The notes under the pieces are model-generated. The model was not told the DNA's origin. It saw nothing but the letters and a program-made list of their open reading frames with translations, and did no database searches. A program made the translations under genes and the position numbers. A DNA stretch of 64,000 bases from the NCBI GenBank assembly GCA_029962745.1, contig CM057157.1, forward strand, positions 593,491 to 657,490, in the 5' to 3' direction. Origin of the DNA: Echinometra lucunter. Its lineage: Eukaryota > Echinodermata > Echinoidea > Camarodonta > Echinometridae. This document shows positions 9,245 through 21,449 of this stretch, in pieces (within the stretch, counting starts at the first letter, position 1; every line of letters starts with the position of its first letter).

Positions 9245-11391
9245 AGAAAGGCAGGATAATGGTTAATGATATTGATTGAAATTATATTAAAGAGCTACTT
9301 GAATTCCAGGTATTTATTTCAGCAAGTGCATTTACCATCAACATCCACCCAAGCAAGCTGGAACTTTACCAGAATTTTCGGAAATTTACCAGAACTTGAT
9401 AATTAACAATTAACCCATTCTTTATTGGTAGAAACTAGCAGTATCTGCTCACTGCCTAAAAGCGCCATCACACCTAACCGACTTGGCTCAACTGAGCTAT
9501 ACCACAGATATACCGGAGCACAGATCTGTTGATTGATCAGTAGGCCTACTAGTACGGCAGTGCAATGATTTACAATGCTCAAAACGGAAGTACATCATCA
9601 GGGTATCGTAGGAACATTGGCGACAAAATTAGCAACAGCATATTGTGCTGCCGGAGTGAACAATGGGACTACAGTGGCAGTACTCTCGTACGGCTTCATT
9701 AATGTCGGTAGAGCATCGGTAGCAACTCGTAATAGATTAGTGGCTCTCCAGTGGTTTCAACGTGTACAGTACTGGTATAGATATAATACCATTGTTTTCC
9801 CTACATACTAACGATGTACTACCGTCCTCAAAGATGTGATACAGCACTACTACCATACTGCTGCTACTGTTGCGCATTTTTCATTTATATAAGGCACAGA
9901 CTACCTTCCCGTCACCAGTAGTCACTGTATACGTAGTCATTGTTGTTAGCTCAGCGTCTACAACAGGAATGATTGATGATGTGGGCACGCAGCTTTGTCA
10001 ACACTTTTGCATCATATTGGCAGCACATCAGTAGTGCACCAGCAGTTCAACAGCAGCGTGACGGTATTACTCGGCTATAGCTTTAGTCAGTGGTGGCACA
10101 TTAATATAACAACGGAGCACCTTGGTAGAACAATGGCTCCTAAATCAGTACATAATGGTATATACAGGATCGTAGGTACTACATAAGTATTGCTACTGCC
10201 AATTGCATTTTTTTAAAGTGCTATCTCGACAGAGCTCCATGCGCCGATTTTCATTTTCATTATCATTATCACTATCATTGGCATCATAATCACCTTTAAT
10301 TATCACCACCATCATCCTCATGATCAACATTACCATCATCTTCATCACCATAATCACCACGGTCATCATCGATCATGATCATCATTAGTGTATCATCATC
10401 AGTATCATTATCATTATCATCCTCATTTTCATCATCTTCAGACTTCATTATTATCACCATCATCACCTTCATCATCATCATCCCCACTACCACCATCTTC
10501 ACCGTCATCACTACCACCATCATTATCATCACCAATCATCATCACCACCCACATTCTTATCATCATTCCCACCATCATCTTCATCACCTTCAGCAGCATC
10601 ATTGCCATAGGCATCATAATCATCCCCATTACCACTCCCACCATTATCATCCTCACCATTACAACCTATACCTTCCTCATCTTCATTACTATCAACATTA
10701 CAACATTAGCGCCACCATTATCATTAACACTTCCATCTTTATCATCTTCATCATCACCTTTATGATCTTCACTAGTATAACCATCACCATCATCTTCATC
10801 ATGATCAACCTTACCATCAACCTCAGCATTATAATCATTACCACCTAAACCTAATCATCATCATCATTTACAGCCAACCTCATCATCATCTTCATCATCA
10901 TAATCATTATCACCATTATCATCATCATCATCATCATCATCATCATCTCCATCATCATCATCTCCATCATCTTCATCATCTTTCAGCCAACCTCATCATC
11001 ATCACTATCACTGCCATCATCATTTTGACCATTATTATCATCATCATCTTAATCATCAACATCATCATCATGGTCATCATTATCAGCATCATCATCATCA
11101 CATTCAGCATATGTACATCCTCTTCCTCCTCATTATCCTCATCATAATTACTACCAACACATTCACCATCATCATTTACAGACCATCACATTCACCTTCA
11201 GCAGCATCATTACCATAACCATCATCATCAGCATCATCACCACCACCACCACCACCACCATTATCATCATCATTACTACCAATATCTTCTTCATCTTCAT
11301 TACCACAAACATTAGCACCACCATTATCATTATCACTAACATCTTCGTCATCATCATCATCACCACCATCATCATTACCATCATCATTACC

Positions 11392-11580
11392 CAGTGGCGC
11401 AGTTAGGATTTCATATTAGAGGGGCGGTAGCGAGCATAAAGGGTGCGATTACACTTTGAGCGCGCATAGCACGCTCCTTGTGGGGTACAGGGAGAGAGAA
11501 GTTTTTTTTCTTCTGTTTTTTAGGGGGGGGGGGAGGGAATAACCATCCCCATGGCCGCCGGCTACACGGGTGTAATTACC
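11392..11580. repeat. Non-satellite island, copy 1
   Basis: It begins near TTAGGATTTCATATTAGAGG, includes GAGCGCGCATAGC, a T-run and a G-run, and ends in GGTGTAATTACCA where ATC repeats resume. It matches 13,060-13,240 in the same orientation. It may be a fragment of a mobile element into which or beside which the satellite expanded. Confidence 0.65.
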
Positions 11581-11841
11581 ACCAATATCACCATCATCAC
11601 TATAACTATCACCATCATTCTTCATCATTACCATTAACATCATCATCATCATCATCATGGTCACCATCATTATCACCTTCAGCATATTATCATCATCACC
11701 ATCATCAGCATCATTTTTATCATTTCCATCATTATCACCATCATCACCTTCATCATCATCGTCATCATCATCCCCCATCACCATTATCACTATCATCATT
11801 ACCATCATCCCATCATCATCACCATCATCTACATCATTATT

Positions 11842-11872
<31 letters not shown>

Positions 11873-12208
11873 CCTTCAGCAGCATCATTACCATAAGCAT
11901 CATAATCATCCTCATTAGCACCTCCACTATTATCATCCTCATCATTGCAACAAATACCTTCCTCATCTTCATTACCATCAACATTACAACATTAGCACCA
12001 CCATTATCACTATCACTAACATCTTTATCATCTTCATCATCACCTTTATTATCTTCACCAGTATAACCATCACCATCATCTTCATCATCATCAATCTCAC
12101 CAGCAACCTCAGCATTATAATCATTACCACCAACATCATCACCGCCAACCTCATGCATTCCCCTAAACATAATCATCACCATCATTTACAGCCAACATCA
12201 TCATCCTC

Positions 12209-12240
<32 letters not shown>

Positions 12241-12609
12241 CATCATCATCATTATCACCATTATCATCATCATCATCTCCATCATCTTCATCATCTTTCA
12301 GCCAACATCATCATCATGGTGACCAACATCATGGTGACCATCATCATCATCACCTTCGGCATATCAAAATCCTCCTCATCATCATCATAATCCCCACCAA
12401 CGCAATCACCATCATTTCCAGACCATCACAATCATCTTTAGCAGCATCATTACCATAACCATCATCATCCTCATCACCACCACCAATACCACTATTGTCA
12501 TCATCATCATTACCACCAATAACCTCATTTTCATTACCATTAACATTAGCACCACCATTAATTCGCTAAAAATCTTCAACATCATCATCACCACCACCAT
12601 TATTACCAT

Positions 12610-13060
12610 CACTGGAGTAGCTAAAGGGGGGCACAAGGGGGCCACCCCCCCCCCCTTGATGGGCAAGCAAAAAACTAAAAATAAAATGAAAAAAAAAACA
12701 CTTTCGACGAGTCCACTTCACATAAGTTACCCTACCCCTACCTTGCGAAGTGAAAGTAAAACGTTATATGCCACTTCTCATATAAGTTACCCCTTATACT
12801 GAATTTTAATGCACGCAGAAAATGCCATTCTTCATGCACGAATTTTGAAAAATCTCCCTACCATGGGAAGGGGGATACCCTTCTCCCACACTCTCCCCCA
12901 CTCGGTAGCTTCGCTCCCTCGCCTTGCCCCCCCCCCATATGCCACTTCTCATATAAGTTACCCCTAATACTGAATTTTAGTGTGCAGAAAATGCCATTTT
13001 CATGCATGAATTCCAAAAAAATCTCCCTATTATGGTCACCCCCCCCCCCCCCGTCGAAAT
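12610..13060. repeat. Poly-C/G-bearing segment with an internal duplication
   Basis: CATATAAGTTACCCC...ACTGAATTTTA...TGCAGAAAATGCCATT...CATGCA occurs at about 12,779-12,850 and again at about 12,950-13,012, so two ~180-bp direct copies lie side by side between satellite blocks. It has no counterpart in the first higher-order unit. Confidence 0.6.
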
Positions 13061-13240
13061 TCCTAGCTAGGATTTCATTTAAGGGGATGGTAGTGAGCAC
13101 GCAAAGGGTGCAAATTACGTATTGAGCATGCATAGCGCACTCGCTATTGGGGGGTGCAGGGAGGGGGAGTTTTTTCTAATTTTTTTTTTACGTTTTCAGG
13201 GGCGACAGCCACCCCCTGGCTACGGGGGTGTAATTACCAT
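13060..13240. repeat. Non-satellite island, copy 2
   Basis: Direct repeat of 11,392-11,580: CTAGGATTTCAT-TAAGGGGATGGTAG, GAGCATGCATAGCGCACTC, a T-run, then GGGTGTAATTACCATCA. The sequence from 13,375 to 13,665 has no recognisable gene. Confidence 0.65.
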
Positions 13241-13669
13241 CAACATCAGCATCATCACTATAACCATTATAATCATCACCATCATCTCCATCATTACCAT
13301 CATCATCATTGTCATCATCACGTTCAGCATCATCGTCATCATCAGCACGACCTTAATTTAAACTTCCAGACAAATTAACTCTGCAAGGAACCACAATACA
13401 CCCCTCCAAATTCAGTTGACTTTTGGTTTCAGGAAAGAAAAAGAGTGTTACCGGTACTTTTTATTTGATCTTCACCACGAAAAGTGTGTTTGTTTGTATG
13501 TGTGTTCTTTTGAATACTACCCATGACGCCTCCGATTTTCGAAGGTTTCCATCATAAGAAGCTCAGATGATTTGAGGCAGATGCAGAGGTTCCAAAAAGG
13601 AATTCATGAATCTCTCTTTCAAGATTGTTACTAGTGACCCTGAAATTTCCTTTGATAAATATTCTGCCT

Positions 13670-13845
13670 CTATTAACAAAAGAAGGAAGGAAAGGAAAAG
13701 ATAGCGGGAAAAACGGAAAGGAGAAAAAGGAAGAGAGAAAGAGGGGAAAGGATACACTAACAAAAAGAGGAAAGAAAGGAAAAGAAGAGAAAAGAAAGCA
13801 GGAAAAATAAAGAAGGGGGAAGAAAAATACAAAGGAAAAAACCTG
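13670..13845. repeat. Polypurine tract (GGAAAG-rich)
   Basis: About 175 bases almost purely A and G on the plus strand. Such homopurine tracts with mirror symmetry can form triplex DNA in vitro; here that is only an inference from composition. The Lys/Glu-rich plus frame (13,625-13,810) and its Phe/Leu-rich minus counterpart are composition artefacts. Confidence 0.8.
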
Positions 13846-13884
13846 GAAGTGCTCGCTTGCTTGCAGGGGTTTGCAGGGGCTCCA

Positions 13885-14240
13885 TCATCATCATTGTCAC
13901 CACCTACACAAACATTACCACCAGAATCATCATCATCTTTAATTATCATCAACACCATCGTCTTATCACCCTCATCATCACCATATTCATCATCATCACC
14001 GTAATCATCATCATCACCACCTTTATCATTCTAATCATCATCAACTACAGAATCCATGCCACATATTCCATCAACAACTGCTTCGCGTCAATTTCAGACA
14101 TTGTATATCTTTGACGATAAACCCACAGCACTTGTCGCCATAGGATATGTTAGGTCACCTCATCAACATCATCATTTTCACCATCACCATCAACATCATC
14201 GTATCATCACAAACTTCACCATCACAAATATAAACATTAA
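13885..14240. repeat. ATC-class microsatellite block
   Basis: CATCATCACC-type triplets resume after the polypurine tract and are interrupted at about 14,050-14,160 by ~110 bases of ordinary sequence. Confidence 0.8.
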
Positions 14241-14367
14241 TGCTAAGTACACAAGCAGGTTCTTCCAGTTTTCTGCCGTGTGAATAAACTCCAAATCTAA
14301 TGTTTTCTGTTACATTCTAAATATCTACTACCCCTATCTTTAACACATACCTAACAACAGCAGTGAG

Positions 14368-14682
14368 CTACGGTATCTGGGCTCTTCTAAGAATAGACTC
14401 ACTAACAGCACCAAAAAGCTTAATATGAAGTAAGAGAGGGGATAGCATCAGTCTGAAACTGGATGAACCCCTGCCTGAGAAGTCTATCCCTCCAACTTGA
14501 ACTGCTTCATAATGGTGAGAAGAATCTCCATCCCCTGCATCATCAGCCTCTTGAGTAGAATCAGGGAGGTGGAAGTGGAGATAGGGATATTGATGATTTT
14601 CACAAAATGATATCTCAATTGTTGAAATATTATCAGTGAAGAATGGTTTAATGTCAGGTATACAGACATTGGTTGTGTGCAA
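14368..14682 (-). other. Open frame of unknown status
   Basis: A 104-codon minus frame of non-repetitive composition (it contains ISFCENHQYPYLHFHLPDS and GSSSFRLMLSPLLLHIKLFG), ending near a good donor (GCTGTTA|GTGAGT, GT at 14,402-14,401). This could be one exon of an unrecognised gene. Against this, a TAA lies immediately before the frame at the only nearby AG, so no clean acceptor fits. No family was recognised. Confidence 0.2.
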
Positions 14683-14919
14683 TTACCTAACATGTATTGC
14701 ATTAACAGTACACCCACTTACAGCATCAACCAGTTGGTTTGCATAGGTATATGGGCACATTTTTGTTGGAAGGGGATGATATACTATTTGCAAAAATATC
14801 ACTAATCAAATTTCTTTTTGCATGCCAGCAACTTTTGTGAAAAAAAAAACTCAACAAATTCTCAGGTCAAGAAAAAGACAGAAATATCATATTTTTTTCA
14901 AGGATATTCTGATACTTTA

Positions 14920-15199
14920 TCATCATAATCATAATCATCATCATCATCATTATCATCATCATCATCATCAATGAGATCATCAAAAGTTATTATCTTAGTC
15001 TTAAGGTCATAATAGTCATAGAGAATTTATTCCATCTTTGAACTTTTTACAAAGAAATTCAATATCAGTTGGCAATTTAATTTCACACAGAATCAATTAT
15101 ATAGGTAAGAGAGAAGTATTCTAAAATAATGGGGAAAAGAAGGAAAATATAGAAAAAAAAAGAACCATGACCTCCATCACCACTATTACCATCATCTAT

Positions 15200-15234
<35 letters not shown>

Positions 15235-15255
15235 AATCATCTCATGCCCATAATC
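14920..15255. repeat. Two ATC microsatellite runs in AT-rich sequence
   Basis: Runs at about 14,920-14,971 and 15,184-15,240; further triplet-rich sequence continues to about 15,460, and a poly-C run lies at 15,577-15,594. No gene is seen in 14,690-15,660. Confidence 0.8.
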
Positions 15256-15799
15256 ATTACCATCATCACCATCACTATGAGTAACTCTATAATCTCTCAA
15301 AACATCTTCACCACTGCCTTCAACATTCAACTTATTCACCACTATTATTAGTATTATTGTCTTCATTACTATATCAACATCTTAATCTTCTGTTTCATTC
15401 CTCTTGCTCATTACCATCGTCATCATCAACACTAATAAGTTCCATCTCTTATCATTGTCATCAAAATATCTGTATCCATACAACTATCTCCAGGACAGTA
15501 TTATCCCGAGGACAACTTACCACCCCCCCACCACCCTGGACAAAAACCTCCTATGAAAATCCTCCCCTCCCTCCTCCCCCCCCCCCCCCCCCCCACTCAG
15601 GAAAATATCATCAATACGATTTACCCCAAGATTAATGTATCCCACATGACTACCTCCCACGATATAATAATAATACTACAGTGCTTATATAGCGCATATC
15701 ACTACCGCAGTGTCTCTATGCGCTTTAATAGAGAGGTTTGAAGATGGAAAAAGGAAATATACATTGTACTGTAGATGTTGCAGTTTGAAAGACCAAAAC

Positions 15800-16806
15800 T
15801 CATTCAAAATACTTTTTAAACAGATATGTCTTGAGAAGGGTTTTGAACTTTAACACTGTGGAAGCTTCCTTTATAAAACATGGAGTAGTGTTCCACAGTG
15901 TAGGAGCAGCATGAGTAAAGCATCGCTCACCATAAAACTTAGTTGTAATGACAGGACATTGGAGGAGATTTTTCTGAGCCGATCTGAGATTCCGAGAGGG
16001 AGCGTACCTTACCAAGGACTCACTGAGATATTCTGGTGCCACTGAATGCAGACACTGATATGTCAGTAAAAGTATCTTAAAGACTATACGTGATTGGATA
16101 GGGAGCCAATGCAGCTGCTTCAAGATGGGGGTTATGTGAGAGTTCTTCTTAGTGCGGGTAATCAATCTTGCAGCTGCATTATGGATTGCCTGGAGTTTAT
16201 GTAGTTGTGAGTCTGAAATATTGTACAATAAACTATTACAGTAGTCTAGATGACATATAACAAGAGCCTGAACAAGTTTCTTAGTGGTCTTAGAATCCAA
16301 AAACTGACGAACCTTTCCAAGTTTGTATAGAGCAAAAGATGCCGATTTGCATTTCCCTGATACAAATTTATCCATAACCATATTCTGATCAAATATCACT
16401 CCCAGGTTTTTGGCTGTTGTACCAGGTACAATGGAGGTACTGTCAATCTTTATCACAGGAAGTTCCATTCTTCTGCGAAATCGAGACGTAAGATGTAAAA
16501 TCTCAGTTTTTTCATCATTCAATTTGAGACCATTTTGGATTGACCATTGCTTTATCTCTTTTACACAACATTCCACTTGGGAGATTGTATCCTGCAGGTT
16601 ACAAGGTTTAAATGAAATATATATCTGAGTGTCATCAGCATAACACATCCCTGACATTTGGTTGGACCTAATAACATCTCCTAAAGGAGAAGAATACATG
16701 GTAAACAACATCGGGCCGACCACAGAGCCCTGGGGAACAACAATATCTAATATATGAACAGATGATTCCAACTCATTTATTACAACTGTCTGCCTTCTCT
16801 GGTTTT
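15800..16806 (-). pseudogene. LINE A second half of reverse transcriptase
   Basis: Continuation in a shifted frame: VPQGSVVGPMLF (palm motif B) and CYADDTQIYISF (catalytic YADD at 16,642-16,631), then thumb and C-terminal parts with HLDYCNSLLYNI, GIHNAAARL-like QAIHNAAARLI and LHWLPIQSRI, all characteristic of L2/CR1 polymerases. It ends at LLKTYLFKKYFE near 15,800, followed by the short 3' UTR. All catalytic motifs are intact; only the frame is broken. Confidence 0.85.
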
Positions 16807-18620
16807 TTATGATTCAAACCACTTGTAAGCAAGACCTGTAATACCAAACTTATATTGCAACCTCTGTGGTAAAACGTCATGCCTGATGGTGTCAAATGCC
16901 GAAGAAAAATCGAGCAGTACGAGTATGGTTTCATTACCATGGTCTAAAGAAGAATTGATATCATTTGACACTTTTAATAATAATGCTGTTTCACAACTAT
17001 GGAATGGTCTATACGCAGACTGCAAATCGTTATCAGAAAGATAGCGCTGAATCTGTACAACAGCAGCTCTCTCAATAGTCTTTCCAAGAAATGAAAGATT
17101 AGCAACTGGTCGATAATTCTTCAACTGTTCAGGATCCAACCTTGACCCTTTAAGAAGAGGAAAAACAGTGGCATCCTTAAGACTATTAGGAAATGTACCC
17201 TCTTCAAATGATCTATTTATGATGCATGTGATATATGGAACAAGTTCTACAACACACTTCTTTACAAGAGAAGTTGGCATTGGATCAAGTTTACACGTTG
17301 CGGCAGCCGACTTCTTGACAATTTCCTCAACTTCACTAATTTTCATTCTCCTGAACTTAGAGAAATTCACATCATTACATAACTGGTCTAGAGCTGGTGT
17401 GGGATCTGCACACATACCAGACAAACTATCTGATATCTTTTTAACCTTATTAACGAAGAAATTCTGAAAGTGCTCAGGTAATGAAACAGAATCAACATTA
17501 GGTAGAGTTAAAGACGGTTTAGGCTTAAACATCTTTTCAAATTTCTGAAACAACTCACGAGAACTACAGTCCTTAAACTGTCCTTGATGATATTCTCTCT
17601 TTCTTGTCGTAAGTGCCTTCTTATAGTGACAACAAGCCTTCCTGAAGATTTGGTGGTGTACCTCCAACTTGGTTGACCGCCATCTACGTTCAAGGCATCT
17701 GAGATGTTGTTTCAGCTTATGAAGGTCTTCATTGAACCATGGAGCGTGAGGACGAGGGAAAATCGAGTGAGTGAACAGGGGCGCATGCTCTTCAAGCAAT
17801 TCTGGCAGGACTGAGTTGTATAGCTGCACCAGTTGTTCCAGGTCATCAGGGACAGATGTGTATAACTTGGAGCTTCGAATATCCTCGCGGAAAACATCAA
17901 GGTTGATCTTGTGAAGTTTCCTAAACCTAACTTCTGTCCTCTGTTGCTTCGGCTTATCAATCATCAGAGAGCACATCAGAGCACAGTGGTCCGAAGGAAG
18001 GTAGTTTGTGAAGTCTAGCTCAGAGACAAAGTTATCAGTCGTACGCGTCAGAAGGAGATCCAGTGTGTGCCCCCTGAGGTGAGTTGGTATGGTGACACGC
18101 TGCTTTAGGTTCACTGAGTTGATCATCTCCAGAAACCGGGATGCGTCTCTATCTGAAGGATTGTTTACATGAAAATTAAAGTCGCCCACGAGCATTAGCT
18201 GATTTGGATACACAGCAATCTGTTCAAGAAATGAGGAAAACTCATCAAAGAAAACCTGCGAAGTTGAACGGCCAGCTTCAGTTCTTTGAGGACGGTAGAC
18301 CACTACTAGGCGAAATGATGATTTTTCTTTTGCACCTAGTAGAAGATCAATGTACTCAAATGATGTGAACTGTCTTAAGTCGTATTTGTGAACGTTGAAA
18401 ACTTTCTCAATGCATACTCCTACTCCTCCACCCAAGCGACTCTTGCGAGGAGCATGATAGAAATCATAGTTCTGAAGGCAGCCTGTTAAGTCAGCGACAG
18501 TTCGATCATCTCTCACATCACCCGACAGCCAAGTCTCCGTCAATGCCAGAATGTTAATATGATGATTGATTATAAACTCACAGATTTCAGGTGTTTTTGA
18601 GGTTATAGACCGTGCATTCC
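16807..18620 (-). pseudogene. LINE A endonuclease and first half of reverse transcriptase
   Basis: The open frame begins just after a stop at 18,620 with FALWNARSI, the usual N-terminus of apurinic-type LINE endonucleases. It continues with ALTETWLSG (catalytic Glu), VVYRPQR, VGDFNFH and the C-terminal LPSDHCAL (catalytic Asp-His). The linker is followed by the polymerase fingers (LKNYRPVANLSFLGKTIER) and palm motif A (LVLLDFSSAFDTIRH). It stops at WFES near 16,807; continuing in the next frame restores IKNQRRQTVVINE, so one small deletion disrupts the enzyme. Neighbouring frames are shadows. Confidence 0.85.
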
Positions 18621-19175
18621 AGAGGGCGAATTACACGTCGACGATTCTTCGTCAGGACATAAGGCAGCATGAGGCCTGAAAGTGGGTCGCTTCTTGCCAC
18701 CTTTTCTCCCCCTCTTTGTTGGCCGTTTGGTAGATATCCTGAGTTCATTGATAGTCGACCACACTGAAGCAGTGACACGTCGGTGAACGTGGTTGATGGC
18801 AAAGAGTTCAGACCTGTCATACTGAATTCTCTTCCTCGCTGTATTCTGTGTGGTTCGGGATGAAGCTGCAGTGGCATTATGGTTAGAGTTAGATGTACCA
18901 TGCTGTAGAAGAGGGCCTGGGTTCTGCTGAACATCACCACACTGTACAATGTTGAATGTAGAGTCTGCATTACTGTAGTAAGGTACTGCTTTGCCTAAAA
19001 ACTTCACTTTGACAATGGAACACTTAAAATGCCGTTCCAGTTGCTCAATAGTCCCAGGTCTTAATAGGCTTACTTCTTTGTCTGCCTTGCCAGAGTTACA
19101 GAGAATGGCCAGGACAACAATAAGCCACACAAGAATAGAAGACATTGTCCCTCCAGAGGCTCTGCTCAATAACAA
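18603..19175 (-). pseudogene. LINE A leader: signal peptide, 2A motif, basic region
   Basis: The open frame starts at 19,175, but the second methionine (residue 11, 19,145) directly precedes a typical signal sequence (SSILVWLIVVLAIL), making it the likelier start. After ~55 residues comes CGDVQQNPGP (residues 79-88; motif DVQQNPGP at 18,935-18,912), which fits 2A ribosome-skipping sequences, whose core is D-[VI]-E-x-N-P-G-P, except that Gln replaces Glu at position three. Skipping would separate the leader from the endonuclease-polymerase between Gly87 and Pro88. A Lys/Arg-rich stretch follows (RPTKRGRKGGKKR). The frame ends at 18,603, where a frameshift separates it from the endonuclease. 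Confidence 0.8.
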
Positions 19176-19199
19176 TAAGACAATTGTATGAGGTATTAC

Positions 19200-20590
19200 T
19201 GCTCAGGAATCATACTGTAAGTCTTGCCCATGTAATGGAGTAGGAACAGCACAAAAATACCAAATGGATCCAAAAACAAAGTTTATCGATCATGAGGAAA
19301 ATGAAGCAAGGTTGCAGTTCAAACTTTGTCCAGTAGTGTCAGTGTTAACTCCCAAGCACTCTGATAATATCATGAATGAGAATAATCTGCAATTTCCAGC
19401 TAAGGTAGCAAAAAGTTGGAGAGAGGCGATCAAGCAGCTGTGAGGCGCTTGACCAACGTGGTTAGATGATTATACCTTTTGGGTTAATTATTTCCTCAAC
19501 AATCACTGCTTCGGAAAATCGTCTTTTTTCTCTCCCTTCCCTTAACAGTTTCCCCTCAATACAGTTCCTCCAAGAAGTAACCACAATTATTAGATCCATG
19601 GGTAATTGCCTTGGGTGCATGCATGGGTAGTTGTCCTGGGGCTGGGAGGGGGGGGGGGATCTCATTCTAGAATCCAAAATATCATCATCATCATATTCAG
19701 CATCATCAATATTACCACAGGTAATAATTGACCTAAAACTTTCACACCTTTTACATCAAGGGATAACACCCCCCCCCCCCCCCTAGCTCCCGTACAAGCT
19801 CACTTTTTGAAGAAAAAAAATAGATTCTCACTTCAGTTGCAGTGTTGGAAATGTTTGGACTCTTCTCATCATGCATGGTGTCTGTTGAAACCATCTTTCC
19901 AGCCAGGCCAACAAGATGATGGAGACTCCTGTAAAGAAGTTTAAATGTACCAAAAATTATTTTCATCATATTTGGATGAGGACATTCAAATAAAGGAACA
20001 ATTTTACACATTTTAGAAAATATGAAAACTCCTGCAAACTAGGTGTCTTTATAGTGTCAATGAAAAACTATCAACCTTTGGAATTATAGTTTGAGTTGTT
20101 TTTCAACAACTTGGTCTGGTAGACAAAGCTTCTTGCCAAGCTTTTGGGTGCAAATTATTTCTAATCCTATGCAAAGAGCCTCCATGTCCACTTCTGCTAC
20201 AAATTCATTAGCTTTATGTAGCGTACGTTGCCATTGAATTAGCATGCCCTAATCAGAGAGCGGTGGACAAAACCACGCAAACAGTTCCAGGCTTCCTGAA
20301 CAATCAATTCCAGGCATCGCCAACCAGACCGATAACAAAATTTATACGGGCACAGAAAATACCAATAACACTTTTCTTTCCATTATCACATAACTTGCTT
20401 GTTGCATCTGATGAGGGTGCATTGCATAATATGTTCAGCCAAATGAATGCGCGACACTGCGACTCCACCCACCTCTGGCATCGGTCATGGATGGGTTGTA
20501 TGCTGGTGCAGTCTTGCTCGTTCCCTCCCTCACAAATCCTCGGCGCTCGCTAGCTAGCTTTTTGGGAGATGAAAGGAGCCAAGTAAACAG
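19200..20590. other. No gene seen
   Basis: Part of the stretch next to 19,175 may be LINE A 5' UTR. Poly-G at 19,647-19,659 and poly-C at 19,769-19,783 are isolated homopolymers. The remainder has no recognisable coding or repeat structure. Confidence 0.5.
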
Positions 20591-20820
20591 AGGCGTCGAT
20601 CCTGGGGGGGGGGGGGGGGGCAGCCAGTTTCCCCCAAGAAAATTTCGAGCGGCAAAGATATCATTTTGCCCCCAATAATTTTCGAATCCCCCCCCCCAAA
20701 AAAAAAAAAAAAGGGAAAAAGAAAAAATAAGGAGAAAAGAAAGGAAAAGGAAGGAAGGAATTGAAATGAAAGCGGAAAACAAGGAAAAAGAAAGAAAATG
20801 GGACAATGGGAAGCGCTCGG
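20590..20820. repeat. Poly-G plus polypurine segment
   Basis: GATCCTGGGGGG...GGCAG, then CCCCCCCAAAA and a ~100-base A/G-only run. GATC(C)TGGGGG also occurs near 6,345 and GGATCCAGG near 7,079 beside poly-G, so these may be fragments of one family that ends in GGATC(C/T). Nothing recognisable lies from 20,821 to 21,270. Confidence 0.5.
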
Positions 20821-21271
20821 TCGCATTTAAGTATCTTAACCAGTGCAGGAACCAGTGCCGATGATAATTACTATTCTTGGGAAAGGAAATCGGTTTGCAT
20901 CTTGTGTTTCTGTCTAATATTATACTATTCTCCTACTCATAGGAAGTAATATAACCAAACAAGATATTACTCCAAGAAATAGAGCGGCCAGTTGACCTAA
21001 AAATAGATACACTTTCAGGAGATAACGGCCTGGATAAAAAAAAAAAAAAAAGCATTTGGGCAGGAAGGTGGTTGACAAATTTTCTTGGACGAATCCATAT
21101 AATTTTGCCGGGATCGGTCGTTCATTTTGCTGGCTACGGTAGAAACAGAATGGATTCGGACTGCAAGCGAGGTAGTTAAAACATATTGCTATTTTGGTGA
21201 AAACTATGTGCCTGACCCCAGTGAAATCGTGCTATCAGCTAGCCAATAGGCCTATGACATTTATAAGAATA

Positions 21272-21449
21272 ATGGGGTGTTGCAAGAAGGTTGCAATCAA
21301 TTGCAAATAATTGCTAATTTTGAAACAACCATTCTGATTGGCTCGGGTTCTGCCCTTTTAAGAAGACATGCATGCAACCATGATTTTGATTGGCCAGTGA
21401 CAATCAGTTGCAACTTGCAATCGATTGCAACTTTCTTGCAACACCCCAT
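21272..21449. mobile_element. 178-bp inverted-repeat element (MITE), copy 1
   Basis: Starts ATGGGGTGTTGCAAGAAGG and ends with the inverse (TTCTTGCAACACCCCAT), flanked by TA on both sides (21,270-21,271 and 21,450-21,451). An identical-length copy is at 34,631-34,808. The length, lack of coding and TA duplication suggest a non-autonomous Tc1/mariner-like element. Nothing recognisable lies from 21,452 to 22,301. Confidence 0.85.

Larger units (their letters stand above)
10250..13370. repeat. ATC-class satellite with ~1.25-kb higher-order repeat
   Basis: About 3 kb dominated by CATCAT, CACCAT and ATCATT triplets. It is not homogeneous: the block at about 10,586-10,890 recurs at about 11,872-12,200 (shared order CTTCAGCAGCATCATT, CCTTCCTCATCTTCATTA, CTTCAC-AGTATAACCATC, CCTCAGCATTATAATCATT), the block at about 11,197-11,350 recurs at about 12,430-12,560, and the non-satellite island at 11,392-11,580 recurs at 13,060-13,240. 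A region of ~1.25-1.3 kb therefore seems to have been tandemly duplicated. His/Ser/Ile-rich and Met/Val-rich open frames here are not genes. Confidence 0.85.
15662..19175 (-). mobile_element. LINE A: L2/CR1-type retrotransposon with N-terminal 2A motif, near full length
   Basis: A non-LTR retrotransposon read right to left: signal-peptide/2A leader, apurinic endonuclease, reverse transcriptase, then a 3' end of the form GCGCTATATAAGCACTG followed by TATTATTAT, typical of L2-group elements. Its cycle would be target-primed reverse transcription. The coding region is broken by two visible frameshifts, near 18,620 (between leader and endonuclease) and near 16,800 (inside the polymerase), so this copy should be inactive, though few lesions imply recent arrival. 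The 5' limit is uncertain because I found no target duplication; 19,175 is the first codon of the open leader frame. Confidence 0.85.

Noticed and set aside
9575..9811. 78-codon plus frame as a small gene
   Set aside because: No recognisable domain, no splice or promoter context, and it lies in degenerate AGT/CAG-rich sequence.
10296..12666. His/Ser- and Met/Val/Asp-rich frames
   Set aside because: Translations of ATC-class satellite DNA.
13563..13958. 131-codon minus frame rich in Phe/Leu/Ser
   Set aside because: Mostly the complement of the polypurine tract at 13,670-13,845.
16410..16628. Plus-strand frames inside LINE A
   Set aside because: Shadows of the minus-strand reverse transcriptase.
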